Counted from the stretch's first letter, positions 34,928-43,564 are shown. The stretch: 64,000 nt of DNA from an uncultured Oscillibacter sp. (GCA_910587705.1 CAJUMX010000001.1:310001-374000), one strand, 5' to 3'. A program made the numbers and translations. Notes: a model not told the origin generated them from the sequence alone.

Positions 34928-36794
34928 ACACGAACATGGTCCCGGCCCCCACGGACCCGGCGGTGGCTTCCGCAAGCCCAAGAACATCCGGGGCACTTTG
35001 GGGAAGCTGATGCGGTATTTGGGCCGCTACAAGCTCCATCTGGCCCTGGTGGCGGCACTGCTGATTGTCAGCTCCGCTTGCACGGTAGGCGGGTCCTATC
35101 TGATCCGCCCCCTGATCAACGACTATATTCTCCCTGGCGACTTCCCGGGTCTCGCCAGAATGTTGGCGGTCATGGCCCTGGTATATGTGCTGGGCGCGGT
35201 GTGCTCCTTCGGCTACAGCCGTATCATGGTCCACATTTCCCAGACCACCGTGGCCAACATCCGGGCGGACCTGTTCAGCCGGATGCAGGATTTGCCTCTG
35301 AAATTCTTCGATACCCACACCCACGGCGAACTGATGAGCCGCTATACCAACGACATCGAAACCGTCTCCGAGGCTTTAAACAACAGCTTTGGCAGTCTCA
35401 TCTCCTGCACACTGACCTTCACCGGCACCATCCTCATGATGCTGGTTCTCAGCCCCGTGCTGACCCTGGTCACCTTCGCCACTTTGGTGGTGATGCTGCT
35501 GGTGGTGAAAACCATCGGCTCCCGCTCCCGGCGATACTTTGCCGACCAGCAAAAGGCCCTGGGAGAGGTCAACGGCTATATTGAAGAGATGATCGAGGGG
35601 CAGAAGGTCATCAAGGTATTCAACCACGAGGGAGCGGCCCGGGAGGGCTTTCGAAAGCGGAACGAGGCCTACCGGGATGCGGCCACACGGGCGCAGGTTT
35701 TCGCCGGCATGATGATGCCCGCCATGGGAAACTTGAATTATATCAACTACGCCGTCACCTGCTGCGTCGGCGGTCTCCTGGCCATCCGGACCGGGGACCT
35801 GGGGGGACTGGCGGCCTTCCTCCAATACTCCCGACAGGTGGGCCAGCCCATCACCCAGATTTCCCAGCAGGTAAACACCCTCCTCTCCGCCGTGGCCGGC
35901 GCGGAGCGCATCTTTGAGATCATGGAAGCCCCAACCGAAACCGACGAGGGCAAAATCCGCCTGGTCCGGGCGGCGGAGGACGAGACCGGAACCCTCACCC
36001 GGGTTCACCAGGACACCAACACCTGGGCCTGGCTGAAGCCCGACGGGACCTTGGTTCCCCTCCGGGGAGACGTGCGGTTTGACCATGTGGTGTTCGGCTA
36101 CGACGAGGACCGGACCATCCTCCACGACGTATCCCTCTTCGCCAAGCCCGGGCAGAAGATCGCCTTCGTGGGCTCCACCGGCGCGGGGAAAACCACCATC
36201 ACCAGCCTCATCAACCGCTTCTACGAAATCCAGGGCGGAACCATCACCTACGATGGGCTGGACGTCAAGGACATTGCCAAGGAATCCCTCCGCCGCTCCC
36301 TGGGCGTGGTGCTCCAAGATACGCACTTATTCACCGGCACCGTGGCGGACAACATCCGGTACGGCCGCCTGGATGCCACAGACGAGGAAGTAGAGGCCGC
36401 CGCCCGTCTGGCGGGAGCCGACGGCTTCATCCGCCATCTGCCCCAGGGATACAAGACGGTCCTCTCCGGCGACGGCGGCAGCCTCAGCCAGGGAGAGCGG
36501 CAGCTTTTAAACATCGCCCGGGCGGCCTGCGCCAATCCCCCGGTGCTGATTCTGGACGAGGCCACCAGCTCCATCGACACCCGGACGGAAACGCTGATTG
36601 AAAAGGGCATGGACCGTCTCATGGCGGGCCGGACGGTGTTTGTCATCGCCCACCGGCTCTCCACCGTCCGCAATGCCAAGGCTATTATGGTCCTGGAGCA
36701 GGGGGAGATCATCGAGCGGGGAGACCACAGCGATCTCCTATCCCAGAAGGGGCGGTACTACCAGCTCTATACGGGACTGGCGGAGCTGGCGTAG
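34920..36794 (+). CDS. ABC exporter half-transporter, catalytic NBD subunit
   Basis: 624 residues. A His/Gly/Pro-rich N-terminal extension (about 1-25) precedes the membrane domain; an insertion of about 30 residues separates it from the NBD. Walker A GSTGAGKTT, Walker B with Glu (LILDEATSSID) and switch His (VIAHRLSTV) are intact, while the signature is LSQGERQ. It therefore complements the upstream subunit. GGAAGGAGG precedes the ATG. No convincing terminator before the next promoter at 36830. Confidence 0.92.
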   Translation: MAKHEHGPGPHGPGGGFRKPKNIRGTLGKLMRYLGRYKLHLALVAALLIVSSACTVGGSYLIRPLINDYILPGDFPGLARMLAVMALVYVLGAVCSFGYSRIMVHISQTTVANIRADLFSRMQDLPLKFFDTHTHGELMSRYTNDIETVSEALNNSFGSLISCTLTFTGTILMMLVLSPVLTLVTFATLVVMLLVVKTIGSRSRRYFADQQKALGEVNGYIEEMIEGQKVIKVFNHEGAAREGFRKRNEAYRDAATRAQVFAGMMMPAMGNLNYINYAVTCCVGGLLAIRTGDLGGLAAFLQYSRQVGQPITQISQQVNTLLSAVAGAERIFEIMEAPTETDEGKIRLVRAAEDETGTLTRVHQDTNTWAWLKPDGTLVPLRGDVRFDHVVFGYDEDRTILHDVSLFAKPGQKIAFVGSTGAGKTTITSLINRFYEIQGGTITYDGLDVKDIAKESLRRSLGVVLQDTHLFTGTVADNIRYGRLDATDEEVEAAARLAGADGFIRHLPQGYKTVLSGDGGSLSQGERQLLNIARAACANPPVLILDEATSSIDTRTETLIEKGMDRLMAGRTVFVIAHRLSTVRNAKAIMVLEQGEIIERGDHSDLLSQKGRYYQLYTGLAELA

Positions 36795-36829
36795 GGCTTT
36801 GTCCCCCTAAAAGCGCCCTGGCTGTTTCC

Positions 36830-36858
36830 TTGACAAACCGGACGCTATTCGATATAAT
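36830..36858 (+). promoter_or_regulatory. Consensus promoter of the antisense (antitoxin-like) RNA
   Basis: TTGACA, 17 nt, TATAAT, both boxes perfect consensus. No protein gene follows in a sensible position on this strand before the terminator at 37151-37174. Predicted start A at 36865. Confidence 0.85.
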
Positions 36859-36943
36859 ACAAATAGAAGGACGCCGCTGCAAAACGGTCAGTCCGGTTTA
36901 GCCAACTAGTTCACAGTTGACCGCTCGGGGGCAGACCGGGCGG

Positions 36944-37030
36944 TCAACACGCTTTTGTGGTAAGTAGCAGCGATGCCATGGTGAAAAACACCATGAACCG
37001 CAGCACAGCAAAAAGCCGTTTCTTCCACAT
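36944..37030 (-). CDS. 28-residue hydrophobic peptide, candidate type I toxin
   Basis: ATG at 37030 with GGAGGTGG upstream at good spacing. The peptide begins MWKKRLFAVLRFMVFFTMA and continues as a hydrophobic segment ending in Lys-Ala-Cys: a basic N-terminus plus one membrane helix, the usual shape of small membrane-acting toxins. It has its own promoter (37117-37145) and is fully covered by an oppositely directed RNA from a stronger promoter. The stop codon lies in a hairpin. It does not match a toxin family I can name. Confidence 0.5.
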   Translation of the reverse strand: MWKKRLFAVLRFMVFFTMASLLLTTKAC

Positions 37031-37116
37031 CCACGCCACCTCCCCCCATGTTGGATTCGCGCAGGGGTGCAAACGGTGGACTGACCGCTTCCATGCAACA
37101 GCGTCCTTCTGCCATC

Positions 37117-37145
37117 ATCCTACCATACTGTCCAGCGCCTGTCAA
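37117..37145 (-). promoter_or_regulatory. Sigma-A promoter of the peptide mRNA
   Basis: On the minus strand TTGACA, 17 nt, TAGGAT. The predicted start A at 37110 is the seventh base after the -10 box, exactly as in the opposing promoter, giving the same first ten bases. Confidence 0.75.
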
Positions 37146-37150
37146 TTTCC

Positions 37151-37174
37151 GCCGCCCGCTTGGGCGGCTTTTTG
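37151..37174 (+). terminator. Intrinsic terminator of the antisense RNA
   Basis: Stem GCCGCCC with GGGCGGC, 4-nt loop, followed by TTTTT. Confidence 0.85.
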
Positions 37175-37195
37175 CCGCTCTTTTCCCCTTGCCCC

Positions 37196-37252
37196 TTGAC
37201 AATATCGATGTTCGATATTATACTGTGCTTAGTAATAACGATATTCGATATT
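37196..37252 (+). promoter_or_regulatory. padR promoter with two operator palindromes
   Basis: TTGACA at 37196-37201, 17 nt, TATACT at 37219-37224. Two inverted repeats, AATATCG-N5-CGATATT (37201-37219) and AATAACG-N5-CGATATT (37234-37252), are centred 33 bp apart, about three helical turns. One overlaps the promoter and one lies just before the ribosome binding site: probable PadR autoregulation. Confidence 0.8.
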
Positions 37253-37264
37253 GGGAGGTGCGCC

Positions 37265-37588
37265 GTGGCGAGAGAGAAGTTTCAAACCCTGACGGAGCCG
37301 ATGTTCTACATCCTCCTCACCCTCCGGGAGGAGTGCTGCGGCACGGACATCATGACCCGGGTGTCCGCCCTGACCCACGGACGGGTGGACCTGGGGCCCG
37401 GCACCCTGTACAACCTCCTGGACAGCTTCCAGCAGGCGGGGATGATCCGGGAGACCAGCGTGTCGGGCCGGAAGCGGAGCTATCTGATTACGGACAAGGG
37501 CCGGGAGACCCTGTCGGCGGAGTACCGCCGCCTGCTGGCCCTGACGGAGGATTACAAGACTTGCGTAGGAGAGGAGGAGACAACATGA
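37265..37588 (+). CDS. PadR-family transcriptional regulator
   Basis: 107 residues, minimal PadR winged helix (LTEPMFYILLTLREE; GPGTLYNLLDSFQQAGMI; wing GRKRSYLITDKG). GTG start with GGGAGGTG upstream. Its stop overlaps the start of the first DUF2812 gene (ATGA). PadR-DUF2812 pairs are common in Firmicutes and the two operators in front indicate self-repression that also silences the three membrane-protein genes. Confidence 0.93.
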   Translation: MAREKFQTLTEPMFYILLTLREECCGTDIMTRVSALTHGRVDLGPGTLYNLLDSFQQAGMIRETSVSGRKRSYLITDKGRETLSAEYRRLLALTEDYKTCVGEEETT

Positions 37589-38949
37589 AAGACGTGATCT
37601 TCCGCTTGGAATCCCTCAGCCCTTTTGATCTCCGGGGTACGGCGGAGCACCTCTCCGCCATGGCGGAGAAGGGCTGGCATCTGGAGCGCATAGGCAAATG
37701 CTTTTGGCGGTACCGAAGGGCGGACCCGGCCAGGGTCCACTACGCCGTCACCTGTCCCCCCGCTGCCGGGGAGGACGGGGACTTGGGAGACCGCCTGTTT
37801 TTCCAGGAGCTCTGCGCCGCCGCCGGATGGGAGGCGGTGACGGACTGGGCGGAGCTGCAAATCTACGCCTCGGAGCAGGAGAACCCCACGCCCCTGGAAA
37901 CCGACGGGGCCCTGCTGCTGGACCGGGTCCACGGCTCTATGCGGCGGACCTACCTGCGGGACTGCTGGTTCACGGCCGGCGCCCTGATCCTGCTGCTGCT
38001 CCTTCTCCTTTACACCATGCTGCGCCAGCCCCGCTCCTTTTTCCTCAGCAGCGTCGAGCTCCTGGTTATGGCAATTTGTCCCCTGTTCCTTCTGGGGACG
38101 CTCTGGGCCGCGGGGATTTATTACCGCTGGCGCCGCCGTTCCCTCCGCTCGGTGGAGGAGGGCGGACCCCTGGCCGCCGTTCCCCGGAGCTGCCGGTTCC
38201 TCAAGTACCTGTCCCGGGTCCTCCTGCTCCTGCTGGCCCTGACCCTGGCCTCCATCGTCCTCTCCCCGGAGAGCTCCGAGGATTCCTTCCACCTTGCCCT
38301 GGTCCTGCTGCTGAATCTCCTGATCTCCGCGCTGCTCTTCCCGCTGCTGGGGTGGCTGGAACGGAAGGGGATGTCCCTGGGCTATCGCTTTTTGTCCGCT
38401 TTTCTCGCGCTCCTGGTCATCCTCCTGTGCCTGGCCTACTGCGCCCCACGCCTCTCTCTTCGGGCCAACTCTCCGCCCCCGCCCTCCTACACCTGGGACA
38501 ACCGGGAATGGGACGCGGAACCCCAGGCCCTTCCCCTGACCGTGGAGGACCTGACCGGAAAGCCCTGGGACCATGTGCGCCGCGACGTCTACCCGGACGG
38601 CCGCTCTCCCCTGGCCGCCCAAACCGCCTACGGCGAGCGCGCCGCCCGGGAGGACGGCACGGAGGCCTACCTGTACTATTCCGTTTTGGACGTCCGGGAA
38701 GGCTTCGTCTGCCAGACCATCCGGGCGGGCCTGCTGGATGTCTCCCCGGCCCATGCCTACTCCCCGGAGGACCCGATCCCCTGGGGGGCGGAAGCGGCCT
38801 ACTACCGTCCCTGGAACGGGGAGTGGCTGCTGTGCTGGCCCGGGCGCATCGTGACCCTTTCCACAGAGAACCTACCCCTGGGCGACGGGCAAAGGGCCCT
38901 CATCGCCGCCCGGCTGGCCCCGGAGGACTGGAAGGAGGAGACCACATGA
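37585..38949 (+). CDS. DUF2812 membrane protein 1 of 3
   Basis: 454 residues. DUF2812 domain at the N-terminus (LSAMAEKGWHLERIGKCFWRY and following), four to six hydrophobic segments in the middle (about 125-300) and a soluble C-terminal domain. Function of the family is unknown; it is consistently under PadR control. Start ATG lies within the ATGA overlap; the ribosome binding site is inside the end of padR. It ends in EDWKEETT, codons that double as the ribosome binding site for the next copy. Confidence 0.88.
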   Translation: MKDVIFRLESLSPFDLRGTAEHLSAMAEKGWHLERIGKCFWRYRRADPARVHYAVTCPPAAGEDGDLGDRLFFQELCAAAGWEAVTDWAELQIYASEQENPTPLETDGALLLDRVHGSMRRTYLRDCWFTAGALILLLLLLLYTMLRQPRSFFLSSVELLVMAICPLFLLGTLWAAGIYYRWRRRSLRSVEEGGPLAAVPRSCRFLKYLSRVLLLLLALTLASIVLSPESSEDSFHLALVLLLNLLISALLFPLLGWLERKGMSLGYRFLSAFLALLVILLCLAYCAPRLSLRANSPPPPSYTWDNREWDAEPQALPLTVEDLTGKPWDHVRRDVYPDGRSPLAAQTAYGERAAREDGTEAYLYYSVLDVREGFVCQTIRAGLLDVSPAHAYSPEDPIPWGAEAAYYRPWNGEWLLCWPGRIVTLSTENLPLGDGQRALIAARLAPEDWKEETT

Positions 38950-40373
38950 AAAACGTAACGTACCACCGGAATCCATACTGCCTCTATGATTACCGGGGGG
39001 TAGAGGAGCATCTCTCCGCCATGGCCGCCCAGGGTTGGCGGCTAGAAAAGGCGGGAAACACCTTCTGGAAGTACCGCCGGGCGGAGCCCGCCCAGGTCCG
39101 CTACGCCGTCACCTACAGCGACAGCGCCTCGCAGTACAACCCCGGTCCCACAGAGGACCAGCGGTTTCTGGCCGATCTCTGTGCCGCCGCCGGGTGGGAA
39201 AAGGTCTCCGACTGGTTCCAGATGCAAATTTTCTCCACGGAGAACCCGGACGCCGTCCCCCTGGAGACGGACGAGGCCCTGCGGCTGGAAAACATCCACC
39301 GCTCTATGAGGAAGAGCTTTCTCCCCGCCAACATGGCCCTTCTGTTCCTGATGCTCTTTTTAAGCCGGGATTTCCTCCTGGCCCTGACCACTGGGAATCT
39401 CTATAAGCTGCTGATCCGCAACACGGTGCTGCTGATCGGGCCTCTGGCCCTGGCACTCGTGGCTTTCCAGCTCTACACACTCTGCGCCTATTTCCTCTGG
39501 CGGCGGCGCTCCCTCCGCTCCGTGGCGGAGGGCGGAGCCTGCCTCCCGGCGGGCCGGGGCTACCGCTGGGGCAATCTGGCTATGGGAATCCTGCTGCTCA
39601 CGCTGGCGGCGGCCTACCTGCTGCTGGAGCTTGGCCTGGGGAACGGCGGCGCCGCGCTGTACTTTGTGCTGTATATGGTCCTGATCAGACTGATCCATCT
39701 TGTGGTCTTGAATACTACGTCCCTGCTACGGAAGCGGCAGGTCTCCAAAACCGCCAACATCGCTTGGACGCTGGCGGTGGACGTCGTTCTGTGCGCCGCC
39801 CTCCTGGGCGGGCTGCTATATGGCCGCGTATTCTTAGGCTGGTTTTCCGATGGCCGCCCCGCAGGGGAGACCTACGAATACCGGGACCGGCAGTGGGACG
39901 TCTCCCCCCGGCAGGACTTCCCCCTGACCCAGGCGGAGCTCACCGGAGAGGAGTACGGCCACGTCCACCGCCGGTTGGAGAACAAGGGCTCCTTCTTCAT
40001 CCCGGTGTGGAGTTATTCCGAGACGGCCCTACTTCACGACGGCCCCAAGGTCTGCGAGCTTGACTATACCCTCTGGGAACTCTCCTCCCCCCGGATGCGG
40101 CAGTTTTTGATGGAGGACCTTTTGAAGGACGAAGCCTACAAATACAAGGGCATGACCATGCTTACCATGCAATACCTCCCGGAGGACCCGGCCCCTTGGG
40201 GGGCGGAAGCGGTTTACCGTCATTTTTGGAATGACGGCGCTGTCAACACATGGCTGCTGGTCTGGCCGGGCCGGGTGGCGCGGGTCCACACGGAGGACAC
40301 CCCCGAGGCGGAACAAAAAGCCCTCATCGCCGCCCGGCTGGCTCCGGAGGACTGGAAGGAGGAAACCACATGA
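38946..40373 (+). CDS. DUF2812 membrane protein 2 of 3
   Basis: 475 residues, same layout as the neighbours: DUF2812 domain (HLSAMAAQGWRLEKAGNTFW), central membrane helices, soluble C-terminal domain with WGAEAVYRHFW and LLVWPGRV. Clearly paralogous to the genes on both sides, closest to the third copy. ATGA overlaps on both ends. It ends in EDWKEETT like copy 1. Confidence 0.88.
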   Translation: MKNVTYHRNPYCLYDYRGVEEHLSAMAAQGWRLEKAGNTFWKYRRAEPAQVRYAVTYSDSASQYNPGPTEDQRFLADLCAAAGWEKVSDWFQMQIFSTENPDAVPLETDEALRLENIHRSMRKSFLPANMALLFLMLFLSRDFLLALTTGNLYKLLIRNTVLLIGPLALALVAFQLYTLCAYFLWRRRSLRSVAEGGACLPAGRGYRWGNLAMGILLLTLAAAYLLLELGLGNGGAALYFVLYMVLIRLIHLVVLNTTSLLRKRQVSKTANIAWTLAVDVVLCAALLGGLLYGRVFLGWFSDGRPAGETYEYRDRQWDVSPRQDFPLTQAELTGEEYGHVHRRLENKGSFFIPVWSYSETALLHDGPKVCELDYTLWELSSPRMRQFLMEDLLKDEAYKYKGMTMLTMQYLPEDPAPWGAEAVYRHFWNDGAVNTWLLVWPGRVARVHTEDTPEAEQKALIAARLAPEDWKEETT

Positions 40374-41797
40374 AGGACGTGAAATACCGCTGGAACACCC
40401 TCTGCCTCTACGACTACCGGAGCGTGGAGGACCACCTCTCCGCCATGGCCGCCCAGGGCTGGCGGCTGGAAAAGGCGGGGAACACCCTCTGGAAATACCG
40501 CCGGGCGGACCCGGCCCCGGTCCGCTACGCCGTCACCTACAACGTTGGGGCCTCCCAGTTCAATCCTGGCCCTACAGAGGGGCAGGAATCCCTGGAGGAA
40601 CTGTGCAATGCCGCCGGGTGGACCAAGGTCTGCGACTGGGCCCAGGCTCAAATTTTCTTCACGGAGGACAAAAACGCCGTCTCCCTGGAGACGGACGAGG
40701 CCCTGCGGCTTCAGAACATCCACCGCTCCATGAGGAAGAACTTCCTCCCCTCCAACCTCGTTTTGCTGCTCATCGGTCTCTGGATGTCCTCTTCCCTGGT
40801 CTACTCCCTAGTTTCGGGAAACATGCTCCGGCTGTTTTCCAGCAACGCCCGCCTCTTCTCCGGGACGCTGTTCCTGCTGGTGGTCCTTCTGGAGCTTTAC
40901 ACCTTCTTCCACTACTACCACTGGCGGAAACAGTCCCGCCGCTCCATTGAGGACGGCGGGGACTGCATCCCCATTAACACCCGGGCTTATCAGCGGCTTA
41001 ACTGCGGCGGGCTGGTCCTGGTGGGGATTGTGTCGGCCCTGTATCTGCTGGCGGAGCTGCTGGGCCGCGGCAGGGGCTACGCCGCCTTCTTCGTGGTATA
41101 CATTCTCCAATTCGCCCTGCTGGTTTTCCTGGTCCAGCGGACCACGGCAGCGCTGCGGAAGCGAAAAGCCTCCAAGGGCGTCAATATGGCGGTGACACTG
41201 GCGGTGGACGTTGTTCTGGCCTTCGCCCTCATCGGAGGGATGATCTTCTGTTCCATCCGCTTCGGCTGGCTCACCGGCGGCAGCGGGGAGACCTACACCT
41301 ACCAGAACATCAAATTTGACGTACACCCCCGGGAGGACCTGCCCCTGACCCTCACGGATCTGACCGGAGAGACCTACCGCCACGACAGCCGGGATCGGCT
41401 GACCCAAGGCTCCTTCTTCCTGCCGGAAGAGTCCTGCCGGGAGTATGCCTTTCAGAATACCGAGGATGAGGACGAAACCGCGTGGCCCGGCTCCCTCCGG
41501 CTCAGCTACACCATCTACGAGCCCCGGACCCAATGGCTCCTGGAGGCGCTGATGGAGGACCTCCTGGCTGACGACGACTCCCCCGACATCCCCGAGTTTT
41601 CCAAAACCTACCGCCAGGAAAACCCGGCCCCCTGGGGGGCGCAGGCCGCCTACCAGCAGTACTACCGGCAGGGCGGCAAGGCCACGGACAACTGGCTCTT
41701 ATGCTTCCCGGGCCGGGTGGTGTGTCTCGACCTGGACTGGCCCCCCACGGAGGAGCAAAAAGCCCTTGTCTCCGCCCGGCTGGGACCGGAAGCATAA
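40370..41797 (+). CDS. DUF2812 membrane protein 3 of 3
   Basis: 475 residues, third paralogue (HLSAMAAQGWRLEKAGNTLW; WGAQAAYQQYYRQ; LLCFPGRVVCLD). As the last gene it lacks the EETT tail and ends GPEA before the terminator, which supports the view that the tail in copies 1 and 2 is dictated by the downstream ribosome binding site. Function unknown. Confidence 0.88.
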   Translation: MKDVKYRWNTLCLYDYRSVEDHLSAMAAQGWRLEKAGNTLWKYRRADPAPVRYAVTYNVGASQFNPGPTEGQESLEELCNAAGWTKVCDWAQAQIFFTEDKNAVSLETDEALRLQNIHRSMRKNFLPSNLVLLLIGLWMSSSLVYSLVSGNMLRLFSSNARLFSGTLFLLVVLLELYTFFHYYHWRKQSRRSIEDGGDCIPINTRAYQRLNCGGLVLVGIVSALYLLAELLGRGRGYAAFFVVYILQFALLVFLVQRTTAALRKRKASKGVNMAVTLAVDVVLAFALIGGMIFCSIRFGWLTGGSGETYTYQNIKFDVHPREDLPLTLTDLTGETYRHDSRDRLTQGSFFLPEESCREYAFQNTEDEDETAWPGSLRLSYTIYEPRTQWLLEALMEDLLADDDSPDIPEFSKTYRQENPAPWGAQAAYQQYYRQGGKATDNWLLCFPGRVVCLDLDWPPTEEQKALVSARLGPEA

Positions 41798-41830
41798 AAA
41801 CGAGGAGAGGCGTCTGCCTCTCCTCGTTTT
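41797..41830. terminator. Bidirectional terminator between DUF2812-3 and spo0A
   Basis: A 15-bp perfect stem with 4-nt loop bounded by A4 and T4, between convergent genes. Confidence 0.9.
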
Positions 41831-41839
41831 CGCATGCGT

Positions 41840-42610
41840 TCAGCCCTGGTCCCGCAGGACCCAGCTGTCCCCGTTGAGCATCAGCCGGTCGGCGATCATG
41901 GCGATGAACTCCGAGTTGGTGGGCTTTCCCTTGGTGTTGGACACGGTGTAGCCGAAGTACTTTTGCAGCGTCTCCAGGTCTCCCCGGTCCCAGGCCACCT
42001 CGATGGCATGGCGGATGGCCCGCTCCACCCGGGAGGGCGTGGTGCCAAAGCGCTTGGCAACCGCCGGATACAGCACCTTGGTGACGGCGTTGATGACCTC
42101 CATGTCGTTTATCGCAATGATGATGGCCTCCCGCAGATACTGATAGCCCTTGATATGGGCCGGGACGCCAATTTCGTGGATGACGGCGGTGACCGTATTC
42201 CGCAGGGCGTGGACCCGCAGGTCCGGGGATGTGGGGTTCTCGAAAATGCCGTGCATGCGCTCCAGTAAGGAGGCGGGCTCGCAGGGCTTGGGCAGATAGT
42301 AGCACACCCCCAGCTTCTCCGCATCCGCCAATGTCTGGTGTCCGCAGAAGGCGGAGACAATGATGGTTTTGGGTGCGGGGTCGCCCTGGTCCTTCAGCGT
42401 TTTCAGCAGGCCCAGTCCGTCCAGCCCCGGCAGGGCCACGTCCGTCAGCAGGAGATCCGGCCTTCGCTCCTCAATGAGCCGCAGGGCCTCCCGTCCGTCT
42501 CCGGTGGAAGCCGCCACGATAAACTCACCGGCCTGTTCAATGGCCTCCTGCAGCATCGTGCGGAATTCCTCGTTGGCATCCGCCAGAAGCACAGTTCTTT
42601 GATTATCCAT
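41840..42610 (-). CDS. spo0A: Sporulation master regulator Spo0A
   Basis: 256 residues. N-terminal receiver domain with phospho-acceptor Asp57 (LLLTDVALPG), acidic pocket near Asp11 and conserved Lys in YYLPKPCEP; C-terminal Spo0A DNA-binding domain (TPSRVERAIRHAIEVAWDRG as recognition region; KPTNSEFIAMIADRL at the end). Phosphorylated Spo0A starts sporulation. AGAAGGAAAGG precedes the ATG. A candidate 0A box at 42739-42745 suggests autoregulation. Confidence 0.97.
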   Translation of the reverse strand: MDNQRTVLLADANEEFRTMLQEAIEQAGEFIVAASTGDGREALRLIEERRPDLLLTDVALPGLDGLGLLKTLKDQGDPAPKTIIVSAFCGHQTLADAEKLGVCYYLPKPCEPASLLERMHGIFENPTSPDLRVHALRNTVTAVIHEIGVPAHIKGYQYLREAIIIAINDMEVINAVTKVLYPAVAKRFGTTPSRVERAIRHAIEVAWDRGDLETLQKYFGYTVSNTKGKPTNSEFIAMIADRLMLNGDSWVLRDQG

Positions 42611-42680
42611 GATGATTCCAAACCTTTCCTTCTAATGATCGGCTGTCTGAGCGTCCTGACACTCTCAGCTCGTTTTCTAT

Positions 42681-42709
42681 AAAATAGCATAAATTTCCAG
42701 ATTTTTCAA
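42681..42709 (-). promoter_or_regulatory. Candidate spo0A promoter
   Basis: On the minus strand TTGAAA, 17 nt, TATTTT, about 70 nt before the ATG. A sigma-H promoter elsewhere in the AT-rich 42700-42830 stretch cannot be excluded. Confidence 0.55.
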
Positions 42710-42738
42710 GATGGGATTACAAAAAAACAGAAGTTTTC

Positions 42739-42745
42739 TTCGACA
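42739..42745 (-). promoter_or_regulatory. Candidate 0A box (TGTCGAA)
   Basis: Exact match to the TGNCGAA Spo0A site, 30 nt upstream of the -35 box of the spo0A promoter. Confidence 0.5.
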
Positions 42746-42941
42746 TTTTTTTCGTTTTCCGCAGCAAACCCCATATATTGTGTATTTTTTCCATTTTTCT
42801 GTCAATTTCTACCAAAGTTGTCCACGGCAAATGCAACTTTTTCGCTCCCCAAGAAGAATCCAACCCTTCCCCACGCATTTCCCGCTCCTCTGGAGAGACG
42901 AGAAACCGGGAATTTTACCGCTTTTCCTTTTGGGAAAACTG

Positions 42942-42950
42942 TGCTATGAT
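42942..42950 (+). promoter_or_regulatory. Extended -10 promoter of the NUDIX-trmN-rsmI operon
   Basis: TGC-TATGAT with a weak -35 (TTTTCC at 42922). The start lies about 30 nt before the ATG at 42989. Confidence 0.5.
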
Positions 42951-42988
42951 GGAGACGATTACCAAACCGCAACAAGGAGGAACCACCC

Positions 42989-43561
42989 ATGGACCTGATT
43001 TCTCAGATGCGGGCCTTCCAGCCCTGGAATGAACAGGAGGAGCGGGACCGGGAGGTCCTGCTTCACCTGCTAACATGCGGACAGGCCCCTTACGGCCGGG
43101 AGGACCCGGCTCATCTAACAGCCTCCGCCTGGGTGGTGAGCCCGGACCGGAAACAGGTGCTGATGGCCTATCACAACCTCTATCGCTCCTGGTCCTGGCT
43201 GGGGGGCCACGCCGACGGGGAGCGGGATTTGTGCGCCACGGCCCTTCGGGAGGTCCAGGAGGAAAGCGGGCTGGCGGAGGTCCGCCCCGTGTCCCGGGAC
43301 ATTTACTCCGTGGAAATTCTGACGGTGGACGGCCACGAGAAGCGGGGGCAGTACGTCTCCTCCCACCTCCATCTAAACGTCACCTTTCTGCTGGAGGCAG
43401 ACCCCGCCGCACCGGTGCGGTGCAAGCCCGATGAGAACAGCCAGGTGGGCTGGTTCGGGCTGGAGGAGGCTGTCGCCGCCTCCACGGAGCCCTGGTTCCA
43501 GAAGCGCATTTACCGCAAGCTCAACGCCAAGCTGGCAGGCTTCCCGCCCCGGGAGGAGTGA
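42989..43561 (+). CDS. NUDIX hydrolase
   Basis: 190 residues. The NUDIX box GGHADGERDLCATALREVQEESG fits the G-x5-E-x7-RE-x2-EE-x-G pattern (read at about residues 72-94), with magnesium-binding glutamates intact. The substrate is not evident. AAGGAGGAACC precedes the ATG. Followed after 3 nt by a methyltransferase gene in the same operon. Confidence 0.9.
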   Translation: MDLISQMRAFQPWNEQEERDREVLLHLLTCGQAPYGREDPAHLTASAWVVSPDRKQVLMAYHNLYRSWSWLGGHADGERDLCATALREVQEESGLAEVRPVSRDIYSVEILTVDGHEKRGQYVSSHLHLNVTFLLEADPAAPVRCKPDENSQVGWFGLEEAVAASTEPWFQKRIYRKLNAKLAGFPPREE

Positions 43562-43564
43562 GCC

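Larger units (their letters stand above)
36865..37174 (+). ncRNA. Candidate antisense RNA of a type I toxin-antitoxin locus
   Basis: About 310 nt from the consensus promoter to the intrinsic terminator at 37151-37174. It covers the whole 28-residue peptide gene and its promoter on the other strand. Its 5' end (36865-36899) is an imperfect inverted repeat of 37071-37110, so this RNA and the opposing one begin with nearly the same sequence, AGAAGGACGC. Internal hairpins include CATGGTG/CACCATG (36977-36995) and GTTGACCGC/GCGGTCAAC (36916-36948). Role as antitoxin is inference. Confidence 0.5.

Noticed and set aside
33149..34996. 615-codon open frame antisense to marR end and the first exporter gene
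   Set aside because: The plus-strand frame encodes clear ABC motifs; the antisense product is low-complexity.
36898..37098. 66-codon minus-strand frame covering the toxin-like peptide region in another frame
   Set aside because: No ribosome binding site and Cys/Arg/Gly-rich product; the 28-residue frame has a proper ribosome binding site and a membrane-helix product.
36865..37110. Possibility that the 36.9-37.1 kb element is a miniature transposable element because of its terminal inverted repeats
   Set aside because: No target-site duplication is visible, and the repeats coincide with transcription starts. Not excluded; a genome-wide copy search would decide.
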